Positions 7,674 through 15,434 of a DNA stretch of 15,518 bases are shown one piece after another. Numbering within the stretch: position 1 is the first letter of the stretch; each line of letters opens with the position of its first letter. The notes beneath the pieces are model-generated. The model made no database searches, had not been told where the DNA came from, and worked only from the letters and a program-made list of their open reading frames with translations. The position numbers and the translations under genes were made by a program. The DNA comes from Clostridiales bacterium (GTDB taxonomy: Bacteria; Bacillota; Clostridia; Oscillospirales; CAG-382). Location: the NCBI GenBank assembly GCA_004553575.1, contig SFLA01000025.1, positions 1 to 15,518 of the forward strand, in the 5' to 3' direction.

Positions 7674-8693
7674 TCAGAACTGTCCGAGAAAACGTATATC
7701 GTTTTCGAACAGGTGACGCATATCGTCGATATTGTATTTGCGCATTACCACGCGCTCAATGCCGATACCGAACGCGAGTCCGCTGTATATCTGCGGATCA
7801 ATCCCGCAGCCGGCAAGCACGTTCGGATGTACCAGTCCGGCTCCGAGCAGCTCGATCCAGCCCTCGCCCTTGCACAGGCGGCAGCCCTTGCCGCCGCATA
7901 CGAAGCAGGACACGTCAACCTCGGCGGACGGCTCGGTGAACGGGAAGTTATGGGGACGGAAACGCGTCTTGGTGTCCTCGCCGAACATTGCCTTCGCCCA
8001 AAGCTCGAGCAGACCCTTAAGGTCGCCGAGAGTGATGTTCTTATCGATAACCAGTCCCTCGAGCTGGTGGAACATCGGGGAATGGGTGGCGTCGACCTCG
8101 TCGCAGCGGTAAACGCGGCCCGGGGAAATAATGCGTATCGGCGGCTGCTTGCCCTGCATCGCACGGATCTGAACCGGCGAGGTCTGGGTGCGAAGAAGTA
8201 TGTCATCGGTTATATAAAATGTATCCGAACGGTCGCGGGAAGGGTGGTCTGCGGGCGCGTTGAGCGCATCGAAGTTGTTGTATGCGCTCTCGATCTCGGG
8301 GCCTTCCACGATATCGAATCCGAGACCCACGAATATCTCTTTCATGCGGTTTTCGACCTGCGTAATGGGGTGCAGCCTTCCGAGCGGCTTTTTGCGCGCC
8401 GGCATGGTTACATCCAGCTTCTCGTTCTCAAGGGCGGAGGCGAGTGAAGCCGATTTAAGGCTTTCGCTTCTGGCGGAAATTTCTTCTTCTATTTTGCCGC
8501 GAACGGTGTTGGCGTATGCGCCGATAACCGGACGCTCCTCCGGGGTGAGCGACCCCATTCCGCGAAGTATAGCGGTGAGAGCGCCTTTCTTTCCGAGATA
8601 TTTAATGCGCACCGCCTCGAGTGACTGGGTATCGGCCGCCGCAGCTATCTCTGCGGCCGCGGATATTTCGATTTTATTAATCTGCTGTTTCAT
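7674..8693 (-). CDS. pheS: Phenylalanine--tRNA ligase alpha subunit
   Basis: A 339-residue catalytic subunit. Residues ~1-90 form the N-terminal coiled coil; the class II core follows with motif 1 (GFDIVEGPEIES near 125), motif 2 (GRVYRCDEVDATHSPMFHQ near 192) and motif 3 (FGIGIERVVMRKYNI near 308), ending in RFLGQF. The pair CFVC and CRLC (C263, C266, C271, C274) is the Cys cluster found in many Firmicutes PheS proteins and may bind zinc. The start ATG overlaps the mtnN stop in ATGA. GGAGG lies about 13 nt upstream, rather far, so translation is probably coupled to mtnN. There is no T-box leader, although pheST is T-box controlled in several Firmicutes. Confidence 0.97.
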   Translation of the reverse strand: MKQQINKIEISAAAEIAAAADTQSLEAVRIKYLGKKGALTAILRGMGSLTPEERPVIGAYANTVRGKIEEEISARSESLKSASLASALENEKLDVTMPARKKPLGRLHPITQVENRMKEIFVGLGFDIVEGPEIESAYNNFDALNAPADHPSRDRSDTFYITDDILLRTQTSPVQIRAMQGKQPPIRIISPGRVYRCDEVDATHSPMFHQLEGLVIDKNITLGDLKGLLELWAKAMFGEDTKTRFRPHNFPFTEPSAEVDVSCFVCGGKGCRLCKGEGWIELLGAGLVHPNVLAGCGIDPQIYSGLAFGIGIERVVMRKYNIDDMRHLFENDIRFLGQF

Positions 8694-9382
8694 TTTATCG
8701 GGTTATCCTCCGTTGTATTGCCGATCAGCCTGCCGGCAATGTATTCTGTAATTATCGCCGCATTGTCGGCGGCTTTCCGTGCAAACCGCGCAAAAGTCTC
8801 CTCGTCGGAGGCAAAATCGCTTATCGCGCGGATAATAACGAACGGGACGTTGCTTTTCCGGCAGACGTGGGCTATTGCCGCTCCCTCCATTTCGGTGCAC
8901 AGCGAATCCGGGAATTCCCGGAATATTTCTTCTCTCTGCTCCTCGGTGGATATAAAGCTGTCGCCGCTTACTATCGTTCCGGTAAGGAACGGCAGCGAAT
9001 TTTCTCTGCATGCACTTTCCGCAAGCGTGACCAGCTCCCCGTCTGCCCGAATAAATCGGTCGCCGTACATATCCTCGAGCAGCGCCACGGGACGGACGTC
9101 GTGGTAAGCGGCGTCACGGCTCACGACTATGCCTCCGATAGGAAGCGCGTCCGTAAGCGCCCCGGCAGTTCCGGTGTTTATAACGCAGTCGGGCGAAAAG
9201 CGGTCGATCAGATGCTGGGTAAGCGATGCGGCGTTAACCTTTCCGACTCCGCAGCGGCAGATCGTAACCGTGCTGTCTCCGCGGCGGGAGACATATACCT
9301 CACCGCCCGTATCGGAAGCCGAAAACGCGGTTCGCAGAGTGTCGACCTCAATACTCATCGCCCCTATAATTGCAATATTCAT
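8690..9382 (-). CDS. mtnN: 5'-methylthioadenosine/S-adenosylhomocysteine nucleosidase
   Basis: A 230-residue protein that cleaves adenine from MTA and SAH in the activated-methyl cycle and supplies S-ribosylhomocysteine for AI-2 where luxS is present. It begins MNIAIIGAMSIEVDTL, with E12 in the position of the E. coli catalytic-site Glu. NTGTAGAL near 69 is the phosphorylase-fold loop, EMEGAAIAHVC holds ribose-binding E166, and RAISDF holds the purine-contacting D189. The ATG is 4 bp after the rpoD stop with TGGAG as ribosome site. Its TGA overlaps the pheS start. Length is normal for the family. Confidence 0.94.
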   Translation of the reverse strand: MNIAIIGAMSIEVDTLRTAFSASDTGGEVYVSRRGDSTVTICRCGVGKVNAASLTQHLIDRFSPDCVINTGTAGALTDALPIGGIVVSRDAAYHDVRPVALLEDMYGDRFIRADGELVTLAESACRENSLPFLTGTIVSGDSFISTEEQREEIFREFPDSLCTEMEGAAIAHVCRKSNVPFVIIRAISDFASDEETFARFARKAADNAAIITEYIAGRLIGNTTEDNPIK

Positions 9383-9386
9383 TCTG

Positions 9387-10487
9387 TTACTCCAGATAAT
9401 CCTTCAGTTTTTTGCTCCGGCTCGGATGGCGGAGCTTGCGCAGTGCCTTTGCCTCTATCTGGCGTATACGCTCACGGGTTATATCGAACACTTTTCCGAC
9501 TTCTTCAAGAGTGCGGGGGCGGCCGTCCTCCAACCCGAAGCGCAGTTTAAGTACCGCTTCTTCTCTCGGAGTGAGTGTTTTCAGCACTTCAATAAGCTGT
9601 TCCCGCAGCATCATCGAATTTGCGGCGTCCGACGGAGCGGGGGTTTTTTCGTCCGCAATGAAATCGCCGAGATGGCTGTCCTCCTCCTCGCCAATGGGCA
9701 TTTCCAGAGATACAGGCTCCTGAGCGATCTTCAGTATTTCGCGTACCTTGTCCGCGGGGATCTTCATTTCTTCGGCGATTTCCTCGTCGGAGGGATCTCT
9801 GCCCAGCTCCTGGAGCAGCTGCCTGGAAACGCGCAATACCTTGTTTATAGTCTCAACCATATGTACGGGAATGCGTATCGTCCTTGCCTGATCCGCTATC
9901 GCACGGGTTATAGCCTGACGTATCCACCAGGTGGCATAAGTCGAAAACTTGTAACCCTTGCCGTAGTCGAACTTTTCGACGGCCTTCATCAGACCGAGGT
10001 TGCCCTCCTGTATGAGGTCGAGAAAGAACATACCGCGGTTGACATACCTTTTGGCAATGCTGACAACCAGTCTGAGGTTCGCCTCGACAAGCTGTTTCTT
10101 TGCCTCGACGTCTCCGTTAGCCATACGCTCGGCAAGTTCCAGCTCCTTTTCGGCTGACAGCAGGGGAACTTTTCCTATATCTTTAAGGTACATTCTCACC
10201 GGGTCGTCGACGGCGACTCCCTCCTGGGCGAGCAGCGTGTCGACCTCCTCGGGGTTGTCGTCCACCTCGTCATCAAGATCGTCGTCCGGCAGCTCGAACG
10301 CTGTGCTGTCGATATCGTGCGTGATCTCGACGCCGCTGGATTCAAGTGCCTCGAACACCTTTTCCAGTGTTTCAATAGACGAATCTGTGTCGTCAAGCGC
10401 GTCCATTACCTCTACGGCGGTGATGGTGTTCTTCGGCTTTGCCCGTTCGATCAGCTCGGCGGCGAGCTGCTTAACCGTTTTCTCCAT
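9387..10487 (-). CDS. rpoD: RNA polymerase primary sigma factor RpoD/SigA
   Basis: A 366-residue housekeeping sigma factor. It has a short acidic region 1.1 (residues 1-90), region 1.2 (DPVRMYLKDIGKVPLL, 95-110), region 2 (RLVVSIAKRYVNRG, LIQEGNLGLMKAVEKFDY, FSTYATWWIRQAITRAI, 139-197), region 3 (RIPVHMVETINK onward) and region 4 (TLTPREEAVLKLRFGL near 304, helix-turn-helix with TRERIRQIEAKALRKLRHP near 338). It recognises TTGACA/TATAAT promoters, which agrees with the promoters seen in this window. The first 17 bp overlap the end of dnaG. A perfect AAGGAGG lies 9 nt before the start, inside dnaG. Also called sigA in Firmicutes. Confidence 0.97.
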   Translation of the reverse strand: MEKTVKQLAAELIERAKPKNTITAVEVMDALDDTDSSIETLEKVFEALESSGVEITHDIDSTAFELPDDDLDDEVDDNPEEVDTLLAQEGVAVDDPVRMYLKDIGKVPLLSAEKELELAERMANGDVEAKKQLVEANLRLVVSIAKRYVNRGMFFLDLIQEGNLGLMKAVEKFDYGKGYKFSTYATWWIRQAITRAIADQARTIRIPVHMVETINKVLRVSRQLLQELGRDPSDEEIAEEMKIPADKVREILKIAQEPVSLEMPIGEEEDSHLGDFIADEKTPAPSDAANSMMLREQLIEVLKTLTPREEAVLKLRFGLEDGRPRTLEEVGKVFDITRERIRQIEAKALRKLRHPSRSKKLKDYLE

Positions 10488-12267
10488 TATTTTTGTCCTC
10501 CTTGCGGTCTGCTTTCAGACTTCTTATGTATTCGTCAAGCGCGGCGGGATCTTCCTCGATCTTTTTGTCGTAATCGCGCTTTTTCTTCTCGTTTTTGAGC
10601 GCCTGTATCAGTTGTCCGAGCGATTCCGCTCCAGCTCCGGGGAAGGCGGATCTCGCGGCTATCATCTTCGCGACCGCACCGGTTTGCTGCGGGGTAAGCG
10701 CTCCGTCCTTCGAAAGCGAGGTTTCGGCTCCGGCGGCAAAATCGTCTTTGAACAGCAAAAACACCTTCCGCCCGAATTCGGTAATAAAATCGTCCTCGCA
10801 AAGCGTTTTGCAGGCGTTTGCGGTTACGTCGGGGCGGGAAAGCATTATTCCGAGTATCTTCTCCTCGGCAGCGGCGGCGGCCGAAAACCGTATACGGTCC
10901 GTGTTCACCTGATCTCCGTAGCCCATGGAGCGGCGAATCTCGCCGTCTTGAAAATCCTTTATCTTCTTTCTGTCGCTGCGTTTCGCTTTCCTGTCCGCCT
11001 CGTCAAGAAGCGACTTTTTTGATATGTCAAGCTTTTCGGACGCTCTCCCGGCGTATACGTCGCGTCGAACCTCCGGAATCAGAGTCGAAAGAAAGTCGGT
11101 CATCTCGCCGGCGGCGCGCAGCTTCTGATCGGGAACAGAAAGATCGTAGCGGGAGAGTATCTCGTCGATTTTGTAATCCACCTGCCCGACCGACCCGCCG
11201 AGCCTTGCGCGGAAAGCGTCTGCACCGTGTTTCTTTATAAACTCGTCAGGATCCTTCTCCTGCTTGCCCAGATCGATAATTTTTGCGGCGACTCCCACCT
11301 GCGAGAGCAGGTCGATACCCTTCATGGTCGCCGCCCTGCCCGCCTTGTCGGTGTCGTAAGCAAGATAGACTGTCTTTGCACAGCGCGCGATAATCCGTGC
11401 GTGCTCGGCGGTTATTGCGGTGCCAAGAGTGGCTGCCGCATTGTCGAATCCCGCCTGATGCATGGCTATTGCGTCCGGCGCTCCTTCGCATAGGATAAGA
11501 GTTCCGTCGGATGTGTTTTTGGCTATGTTCATTCCGAACAGCACACGGCTCTTTCTGAAGATGGGGGTATCGGATGTGTTTACGTATTTTCGCTCGTCGT
11601 TTTCGTTCAACCGCCTTCCGGAAAACGCCACGACCTCGCCGGATATATCGAATATGGGGAACATTATTCGGTTGCGGAACATATCGTAAAGAGTTCCGCG
11701 TTTGCCGGTTCCGCCTAAGAAAGCCGTTTGTATTTCGAGAGGGGTGAATCCGGAAGAGGTAAGGTGGGAAGTAAGAGAGTCCCAGCTGTCGGGCGCATAG
11801 CCGATACCGAAACGGCGGATGGTCTGCGCGGTAAATCGGCGCTTGTTAAGCAGGTAATCGCGCGCCGCGGCGCCCTGCGGAGAAGCCAGAGCCGACACGA
11901 AAAACCTTGCCGCCGCCTTTGTGACCGCAAATATCCTTTCGCGGCTGACCGAAGGCTTGTCCCTGCGAGTTTCGTTTTCCTCGATCGGTATCCCGGCAGT
12001 TTTTGCAAGGTATTCCACCGCCTCGGGGTATTCGAGATTCTCCGCCCGCATTATAAAGGATATAACGTCGCCTCCGGCACCGCAGCCGAAGCAGTAGAAG
12101 GAGCGGGTGGCGGGAAACACGGTAAACGAGGGCGTCCGTTCGTTATGGAACGGGCACAGTCCTACGGTGTTGCTGCCGGCGCGCTTTAACGCGACGTACT
12201 TGCCGACGGTTTCTTCAATATCGTTTTTGTTTTTAACTTCGTCGATGAACGCCTGCGAAAAAGCCAT
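10471..12267 (-). CDS. dnaG: DNA primase
   Basis: A 598-residue primase that makes RNA primers at the replication fork with DnaB helicase. Order: CHC2 zinc domain (C38, H41, C59, C62), catalytic N-domain with FGIGYAPDSWDSL near 153 and NRIMFPIFD near 199, TOPRIM at ~255-335 (E261 in CEGAPDAIAMHQAG; D305 and D307 in YDTDKAGRAA; KDPDEF near 338), then a helical C-terminal helicase-binding region (~435-598). In TOPRIM the usual EGYMDVIAL is EGAPDAIAM here: the acidic residues are kept and Tyr-Met is replaced by Ala-Pro. AAGGAGG precedes the ATG. dgt lies 32 bp upstream, and rpoD overlaps the 3' end. Confidence 0.96.
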   Translation of the reverse strand: MAFSQAFIDEVKNKNDIEETVGKYVALKRAGSNTVGLCPFHNERTPSFTVFPATRSFYCFGCGAGGDVISFIMRAENLEYPEAVEYLAKTAGIPIEENETRRDKPSVSRERIFAVTKAAARFFVSALASPQGAAARDYLLNKRRFTAQTIRRFGIGYAPDSWDSLTSHLTSSGFTPLEIQTAFLGGTGKRGTLYDMFRNRIMFPIFDISGEVVAFSGRRLNENDERKYVNTSDTPIFRKSRVLFGMNIAKNTSDGTLILCEGAPDAIAMHQAGFDNAAATLGTAITAEHARIIARCAKTVYLAYDTDKAGRAATMKGIDLLSQVGVAAKIIDLGKQEKDPDEFIKKHGADAFRARLGGSVGQVDYKIDEILSRYDLSVPDQKLRAAGEMTDFLSTLIPEVRRDVYAGRASEKLDISKKSLLDEADRKAKRSDRKKIKDFQDGEIRRSMGYGDQVNTDRIRFSAAAAAEEKILGIMLSRPDVTANACKTLCEDDFITEFGRKVFLLFKDDFAAGAETSLSKDGALTPQQTGAVAKMIAARSAFPGAGAESLGQLIQALKNEKKKRDYDKKIEEDPAALDEYIRSLKADRKEDKNNGENG

Positions 12268-12299
12268 TCCGCGTCCTCCTTCCGCAAATTATTAAACGG

Positions 12300-13283
12300 T
12301 CATTTATACTGCCAAACCTTGGGTATGAATATTTCCTCGAACTTGGCGAGCGCGTAACGGTCGGTCATACAGGCAATATAGTCGCAGACAGATCTGTCGG
12401 CTCCGTCGGTATCTACGTTTCTGCGGTATTCGTCCGGCAGAAGCTCGATATGCTCCATATAATGCTTATAAAGCTGCGCAATCATTCCGATAACCTTTCC
12501 GTCCTCGCTCTTGGCGCGGCTGTTTGAATAGACCCGCTCGAACAAAAAACTTCTCAGTTTATCGGTAGCCTCGCCGTACGGCTCGGTAAACCCGATGCTT
12601 CCGCTTACTCCGTGAGCTACGACGGACCGTATCATCGTGTTTATCCGTCTGCTGTGAGTGTCTCCGAGTATTTCGGTAAGCTCGGCAGGTATGTCCGCCG
12701 CCGAAAGTATCCCGGCGCGTATCGCGTCGTCTATGTCGTGATTAATGTATGCTATCCTGTCGGCAAACCTTACAAGCTGCCCCTCCAGCGTTTCGGCGGC
12801 GACGGGTCCGGTGTGGTGCAGTATTCCGTCCCGTACCTCCGCCGTAAGGTTCAGCCCCTCGAGCTTGTCCGCGACCCGTATGGATTGCTCGTTGTGGCGG
12901 AATCCGTGCGGGCAGACATCGTTAAGCGCCCGCTCTCCCGAATGGCCGAACGGAGTGTGCCCGAGGTCGTGCCCGAGCGCAGCCGCTTCGGTTAAATCCT
13001 CGTTCAGATTAAGCTCACGCGCCATAGTGCGGGCTATCTGGGTAACCTCGAGCGTGTGTGTAAGGCGGGTGCGGTAATGATCGCCCTCCGGAGCAAGAAA
13101 AACCTGCATCTTGTGCATAAGCCGCCGGAAGGATTTCGAATGGGTTATCCGGTCTCTGTCGCGCATAAAGTCGGTGCGCATATCGTCGGGCGGAAGCGGA
13201 TAAATGCGCCCGGCCGTGTTTTCCGAAAAAAACGCTTCCTTGCACAGAAACGCTCTTTCACGCTTGTATATCGCCGTTTTCAT
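12300..13283 (-). CDS. dgt: Deoxyguanosinetriphosphate triphosphohydrolase-like HD-domain protein
   Basis: A 327-residue protein of the dGTPase family, which removes tripolyphosphate from dNTPs and so tunes the dNTP pool. It carries the metal-binding HD signature: H76 in RLTHTLEV, H105-D106 in ALGHDLGHTPFGHSGE and D175 in RFADRIAYINHDIDDAI, plus the family motif FRHNEQSIRV near 128 and HHTG at 156. The start is the ATG at 13283, with AAGGAGA upstream; the ATG at 13337 has no ribosome site and would add 18 residues in the leader. This is the first gene of the large operon, ahead of dnaG and rpoD, an arrangement common in Clostridia. Confidence 0.94.
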   Translation of the reverse strand: MKTAIYKRERAFLCKEAFFSENTAGRIYPLPPDDMRTDFMRDRDRITHSKSFRRLMHKMQVFLAPEGDHYRTRLTHTLEVTQIARTMARELNLNEDLTEAAALGHDLGHTPFGHSGERALNDVCPHGFRHNEQSIRVADKLEGLNLTAEVRDGILHHTGPVAAETLEGQLVRFADRIAYINHDIDDAIRAGILSAADIPAELTEILGDTHSRRINTMIRSVVAHGVSGSIGFTEPYGEATDKLRSFLFERVYSNSRAKSEDGKVIGMIAQLYKHYMEHIELLPDEYRRNVDTDGADRSVCDYIACMTDRYALAKFEEIFIPKVWQYK

Positions 13284-13347
13284 ACGCCGTTCTCCTTTCC
13301 GTAAAGCCGCCGCGGGGGTTGCGCCCAAAAGCAACAAAAACTATATA

Positions 13348-13353
13348 ATTATA
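13348..13353 (-). promoter_or_regulatory. Likely -10 element of the dgt-dnaG-rpoD-mtnN-pheST operon
   Basis: A perfect TATAAT occurs on the minus strand at 13353-13348, about 65 bp before the dgt start. No convincing -35 lies 16-18 nt upstream; the sequence there is a run of A and T tracts (13360-13411) that could act as an UP element. The leader between ~13341 and the start contains a GC-rich stretch and a small 5-bp hairpin (GTTGC 13318-13322 with GCAAC 13331-13335). Confidence 0.5.
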
Positions 13354-13453
13354 CGCACGAAAAATCAAAAACCCTTTTTTTATTTCCGTTTTTCGAATTA
13401 AAAACCTTTTTCACCCGCCAATGTCCCGGTATGCTAAAAAAATGGTTTTTTTC

Positions 13454-13482
13454 TTGCAATACAGGCGCGGGCGTGATATAAT
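13454..13482 (+). promoter_or_regulatory. Strong extended sigma-A promoter of the DUF5685 operon
   Basis: TTGCAA (13454-13459) is followed after 17 nt by TATAAT (13477-13482), with a TGA extension just before the -10. Upstream lies A7-TGG-T7 (13436-13452), AT-rich as an UP element would be. Transcription would begin near 13489, about 22 nt before the chosen TTG start. The hexamers and spacer length are the same as for the ireB promoter. Confidence 0.82.
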
Positions 13483-13510
13483 ATACTGATTGAGAATGGA
13501 GTGGTATGTT

Positions 13511-14362
13511 TTGTTCGGATATATCCGTCCGAATATGGGTGAGCTTAAAATGAAGGACGTCGAGCTGTATCGGTCGGTTTATTGCGGGCTCTGCCGCTGC
13601 GGCGGGAAGAATATATCCCATTTCACAAGATGGCTGTTGAATTACGATTTCGTATACCTCGCCATCGTGCGTATGGCGATCACCGGAGAAGCGTATTCTC
13701 TGGCTCCGCACAGGTGCGGACTTACTCTCAGAAAACGTCCGATGATGGATGAGAACGAATCGCTGCGGTTTACCGTTGCCGCATTCGGCTGTCTTATATA
13801 TTACAAGGCTCTTGACGATGTGAACGATACCCGCGGATTAAAGCGACTGTTCAGAAGACTTCTGCTTCCGGTGTCCCGACGTATGCTTGTTAAGGCGGAA
13901 AAGCTGTATCCCGGTATCGGTGAAACGATATCGGCTCCCATCGCGAGGCTGGCGCAGCTCGAGAAGGAGTGCTGCAGCATTCCGGATCAGGCCGCGGATT
14001 GCTTTGCCGGGATGATGAAGGCCGTCGCATCCTTTGGACTTACCGGCAGCGGGGCTGCGGTTGCCGGTGAGATCGGATATCATGTCGGCAGATTTGTGTA
14101 TCTTATAGACGAGCTTGACGATGCCGCCGACGATTCGGCGAGCGGCAATTACAACGTGCTTCTGAGCGCCTTCGGGGGGATAGACGGGGTTAGGAAAAAC
14201 TCAAAGGCGATAGAGCGTACGCTGCTCGACAGCGGAGCCTATATTTCGCGTTCCTATGCGCTTGCGGACGGAAACCGGTTCGACGAGATAATATACAACA
14301 TAGCCGAGCTCGGAACCGCTGCGGCGATACGAAAAGTGACCACCGAGGAGAAAGTTAAATGA
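13511..14362 (+). CDS. DUF5685 family protein
   Basis: A 283-residue protein of the DUF5685 family, function unknown. The N-terminus FGYIRPNMGELK, a Cys motif YCGLCRC (C25, C28, C30), a second Cys in HRCGLTL, and two acidic helices, ALDDVND and LIDELDDAADD, are visible. The latter recall the Asp-rich helices of all-alpha prenyltransferase-like folds, but whether the protein is an enzyme is not known. I chose the TTG at 13511: GGAG (13498-13501) lies 9 nt upstream and family members begin at FGY. The ATG at 13496 has no ribosome site and is almost at the predicted transcript start. The stop overlaps the next start as ATGA, coupling it to the J-domain gene. Confidence 0.85.
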   Translation: MFGYIRPNMGELKMKDVELYRSVYCGLCRCGGKNISHFTRWLLNYDFVYLAIVRMAITGEAYSLAPHRCGLTLRKRPMMDENESLRFTVAAFGCLIYYKALDDVNDTRGLKRLFRRLLLPVSRRMLVKAEKLYPGIGETISAPIARLAQLEKECCSIPDQAADCFAGMMKAVASFGLTGSGAAVAGEIGYHVGRFVYLIDELDDAADDSASGNYNVLLSAFGGIDGVRKNSKAIERTLLDSGAYISRSYALADGNRFDEIIYNIAELGTAAAIRKVTTEEKVK

Positions 14363-14943
14363 AAGACCCGTATCAGGTGTTGGGAGTAAGCCCGAACGCC
14401 ACAGACGAAGAGATTAAAAAAGCATACCGCGAGCTTGCGAAAAAATATCACCCCGACGCGTATGTCGACAACCCGCTCAAGGATCTTGCGGCGGAGAAAA
14501 TGAAGGAAATAAACGAAGCGTACGATACCGTTACCAAACAGCGCGCCGCCGGAGGAAGCGGAGCGGGCGGTTATACCGGTGGAGGCTACTCCGGCGGTTC
14601 CGGTCAGTACGCGCGCGTGCGTCAGCTTATAAACGCCGGAAGGGTGTCCGAAGCGGAGACGATACTCAGCCGGGTTCCGATGTCCGACCGGAATGCGGAG
14701 TGGAACTATCTTATGGGTCACGTTATGGCCCGTAAGAACTGGATAGGCGAGGCAAGAAGATATTTCGAAACCGCGTGCAGCATGGATCCGTCCAACGGCG
14801 AATACCGTTCCGCACTTAACAATATGTCCAGGAATGCGTATTCAAGCCCTTACAGAAACGTAAATACCTCGCAGAACGATTGCGATTTCTGCGATATCTG
14901 CACGGGTATGATGTGTATGAACCTTCTTTGCAACTGCAGGTAA
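14359..14943 (+). CDS. J-domain protein with TPR-like repeat and Cys-rich tail
   Basis: A 194-residue protein. Residues 1-62 form a J domain beginning DPYQVLGVSPNATDEEIKKA, with the HPD motif at 31-33 that stimulates Hsp70 ATPase. A Gly/Ser/Tyr linker (64-84) follows, then two TPR-like helix pairs (~85-158, RVSEAETILSRVP and WIGEARRYFETACSMDPSN). The tail carries six cysteines (C175, C178, C181, C186, C191, C193) in a CxxCxxC arrangement that could bind metal or be redox active. It lacks the zinc-finger and C-terminal domains of DnaJ, so it is a specialised co-chaperone rather than DnaJ itself. GAGGAG precedes the start, which overlaps the DUF5685 stop by 4 bp. Confidence 0.9.
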   Translation: MKDPYQVLGVSPNATDEEIKKAYRELAKKYHPDAYVDNPLKDLAAEKMKEINEAYDTVTKQRAAGGSGAGGYTGGGYSGGSGQYARVRQLINAGRVSEAETILSRVPMSDRNAEWNYLMGHVMARKNWIGEARRYFETACSMDPSNGEYRSALNNMSRNAYSSPYRNVNTSQNDCDFCDICTGMMCMNLLCNCR

Positions 14944-15038
14944 AAAAGATATGAAGCGTATAGGCTCTGTCGCTTTGTGCGGTATACTCTGCGCGGCGGC
15001 AATGGTTATAATGCTGCTCGGAAGCCTGATATCGGCGC
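14940..15038 (+). repeat. Direct repeat, copy 1 (99 bp, exact)
   Basis: These 99 bases recur without mismatch at 15420-15518, offset exactly 480 bp. The copy begins with GTAAAAAAGAT, which holds the J-domain stop codon, and covers the start of the membrane gene. The bases to the left differ between copies (AG versus AT before the shared G), so the left boundary is real within the window. Confidence 0.97.
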
Positions 15039-15434
15039 TCGGCGGCGGTAGCCGCCGGGCTTACGGTGGCGGTGGCGGTTATCGAGTGCGGTATGGGCTG
15101 GGCAGCGGGGCTTTACACAGCCACGTCGGTGCTTTCGCTGGTGCTGCTTCCCGCAAAAACTCCGGGGCTGTTCTATGCGATCATCGGCGGGATATATCCG
15201 ATAATCAAGGCGTACATAGAACGGATAAAAAACACGGCGGTACAGTGGGCGGTAAAGCTTGTCGGTTTTAATGTGTTTTTCACCGTGCTTATCTGGGTCG
15301 GAAGGTCGGTTTTGTTTATCGAAGATCCGATATTCGCGTTCAAATGGTATGTATATCTGCTGGGAAATGCAGCCTTTGTGCTTTATGATATAGCGTTCAG
15401 CCGTATGGCGATGCTTTATGTAAAAAAGATATGA
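14951..15434 (+). pseudogene. Small multi-pass membrane protein, frameshifted by one base
   Basis: Two pieces in different frames make one protein. The first runs from the ATG at 14951 for 30 codons (MKRIGSVALCGILCAA to MLLGSLISAL). The second continues from 15042 in another frame (AAVAAGLTVAVAVIECG) to the TGA at 15434. Removing one G at 15041-15042 gives a single 160-residue protein with about five or six hydrophobic segments, ending RMAMLYVKKI. The joined pattern resembles small membrane proteins of Clostridia with an S-component-like look; no function is assigned. The extra base lies at the foot of a GGCGGC/GCCGCC hairpin (15041-15056), a place prone to sequencing error. It may thus be an intact gene misread, a true pseudogene or, less likely, a +1 recoding site. 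The start is 7 bp after the J-domain stop with a poor ribosome site, so it is probably coupled to it. Confidence 0.75.

Noticed and set aside
7365..8447. Open frame of 360 codons on the plus strand
   Set aside because: Antisense to pheS and the start of pheT, no family motif and no ribosome site of note; a by-product of codon bias.
10000..11022. Open frame of 340 codons on the plus strand
   Set aside because: Antisense to rpoD and dnaG, with low-complexity Ser-rich translation typical of a shadow frame.
13284..13337. Upstream ATG at 13337 as the start of dgt
   Set aside because: It has no Shine-Dalgarno site and is nearly at the predicted transcription start; the ATG at 13283 has AAGGAGA and a family-like N-terminus.
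13360..13411. Two AAAAACC-TTTTT like stretches as a regulatory direct repeat
   Set aside because: Short A/T-tract sequence with different numbers of C; low complexity is enough to explain it.
13436..13452. A7-TGG-T7 palindrome as a terminator
   Set aside because: No gene ends nearby (both flanking genes diverge from here), the stem has only A-T pairs, and it sits directly upstream of a -35, so an UP-like element is more likely.
14254..14721. Minus-strand frame of 155 codons opposite the J-domain gene
   Set aside because: No motif, antisense to two well-supported genes with overlapping ATGA junction.
15066..15434. Separate gene starting at 15066 in the frame of the membrane C-terminus
   Set aside because: The start would be a GTG within a hydrophobic segment with no ribosome site; the sequence is the continuation of the gene starting at 14951 after a one-base frame break.
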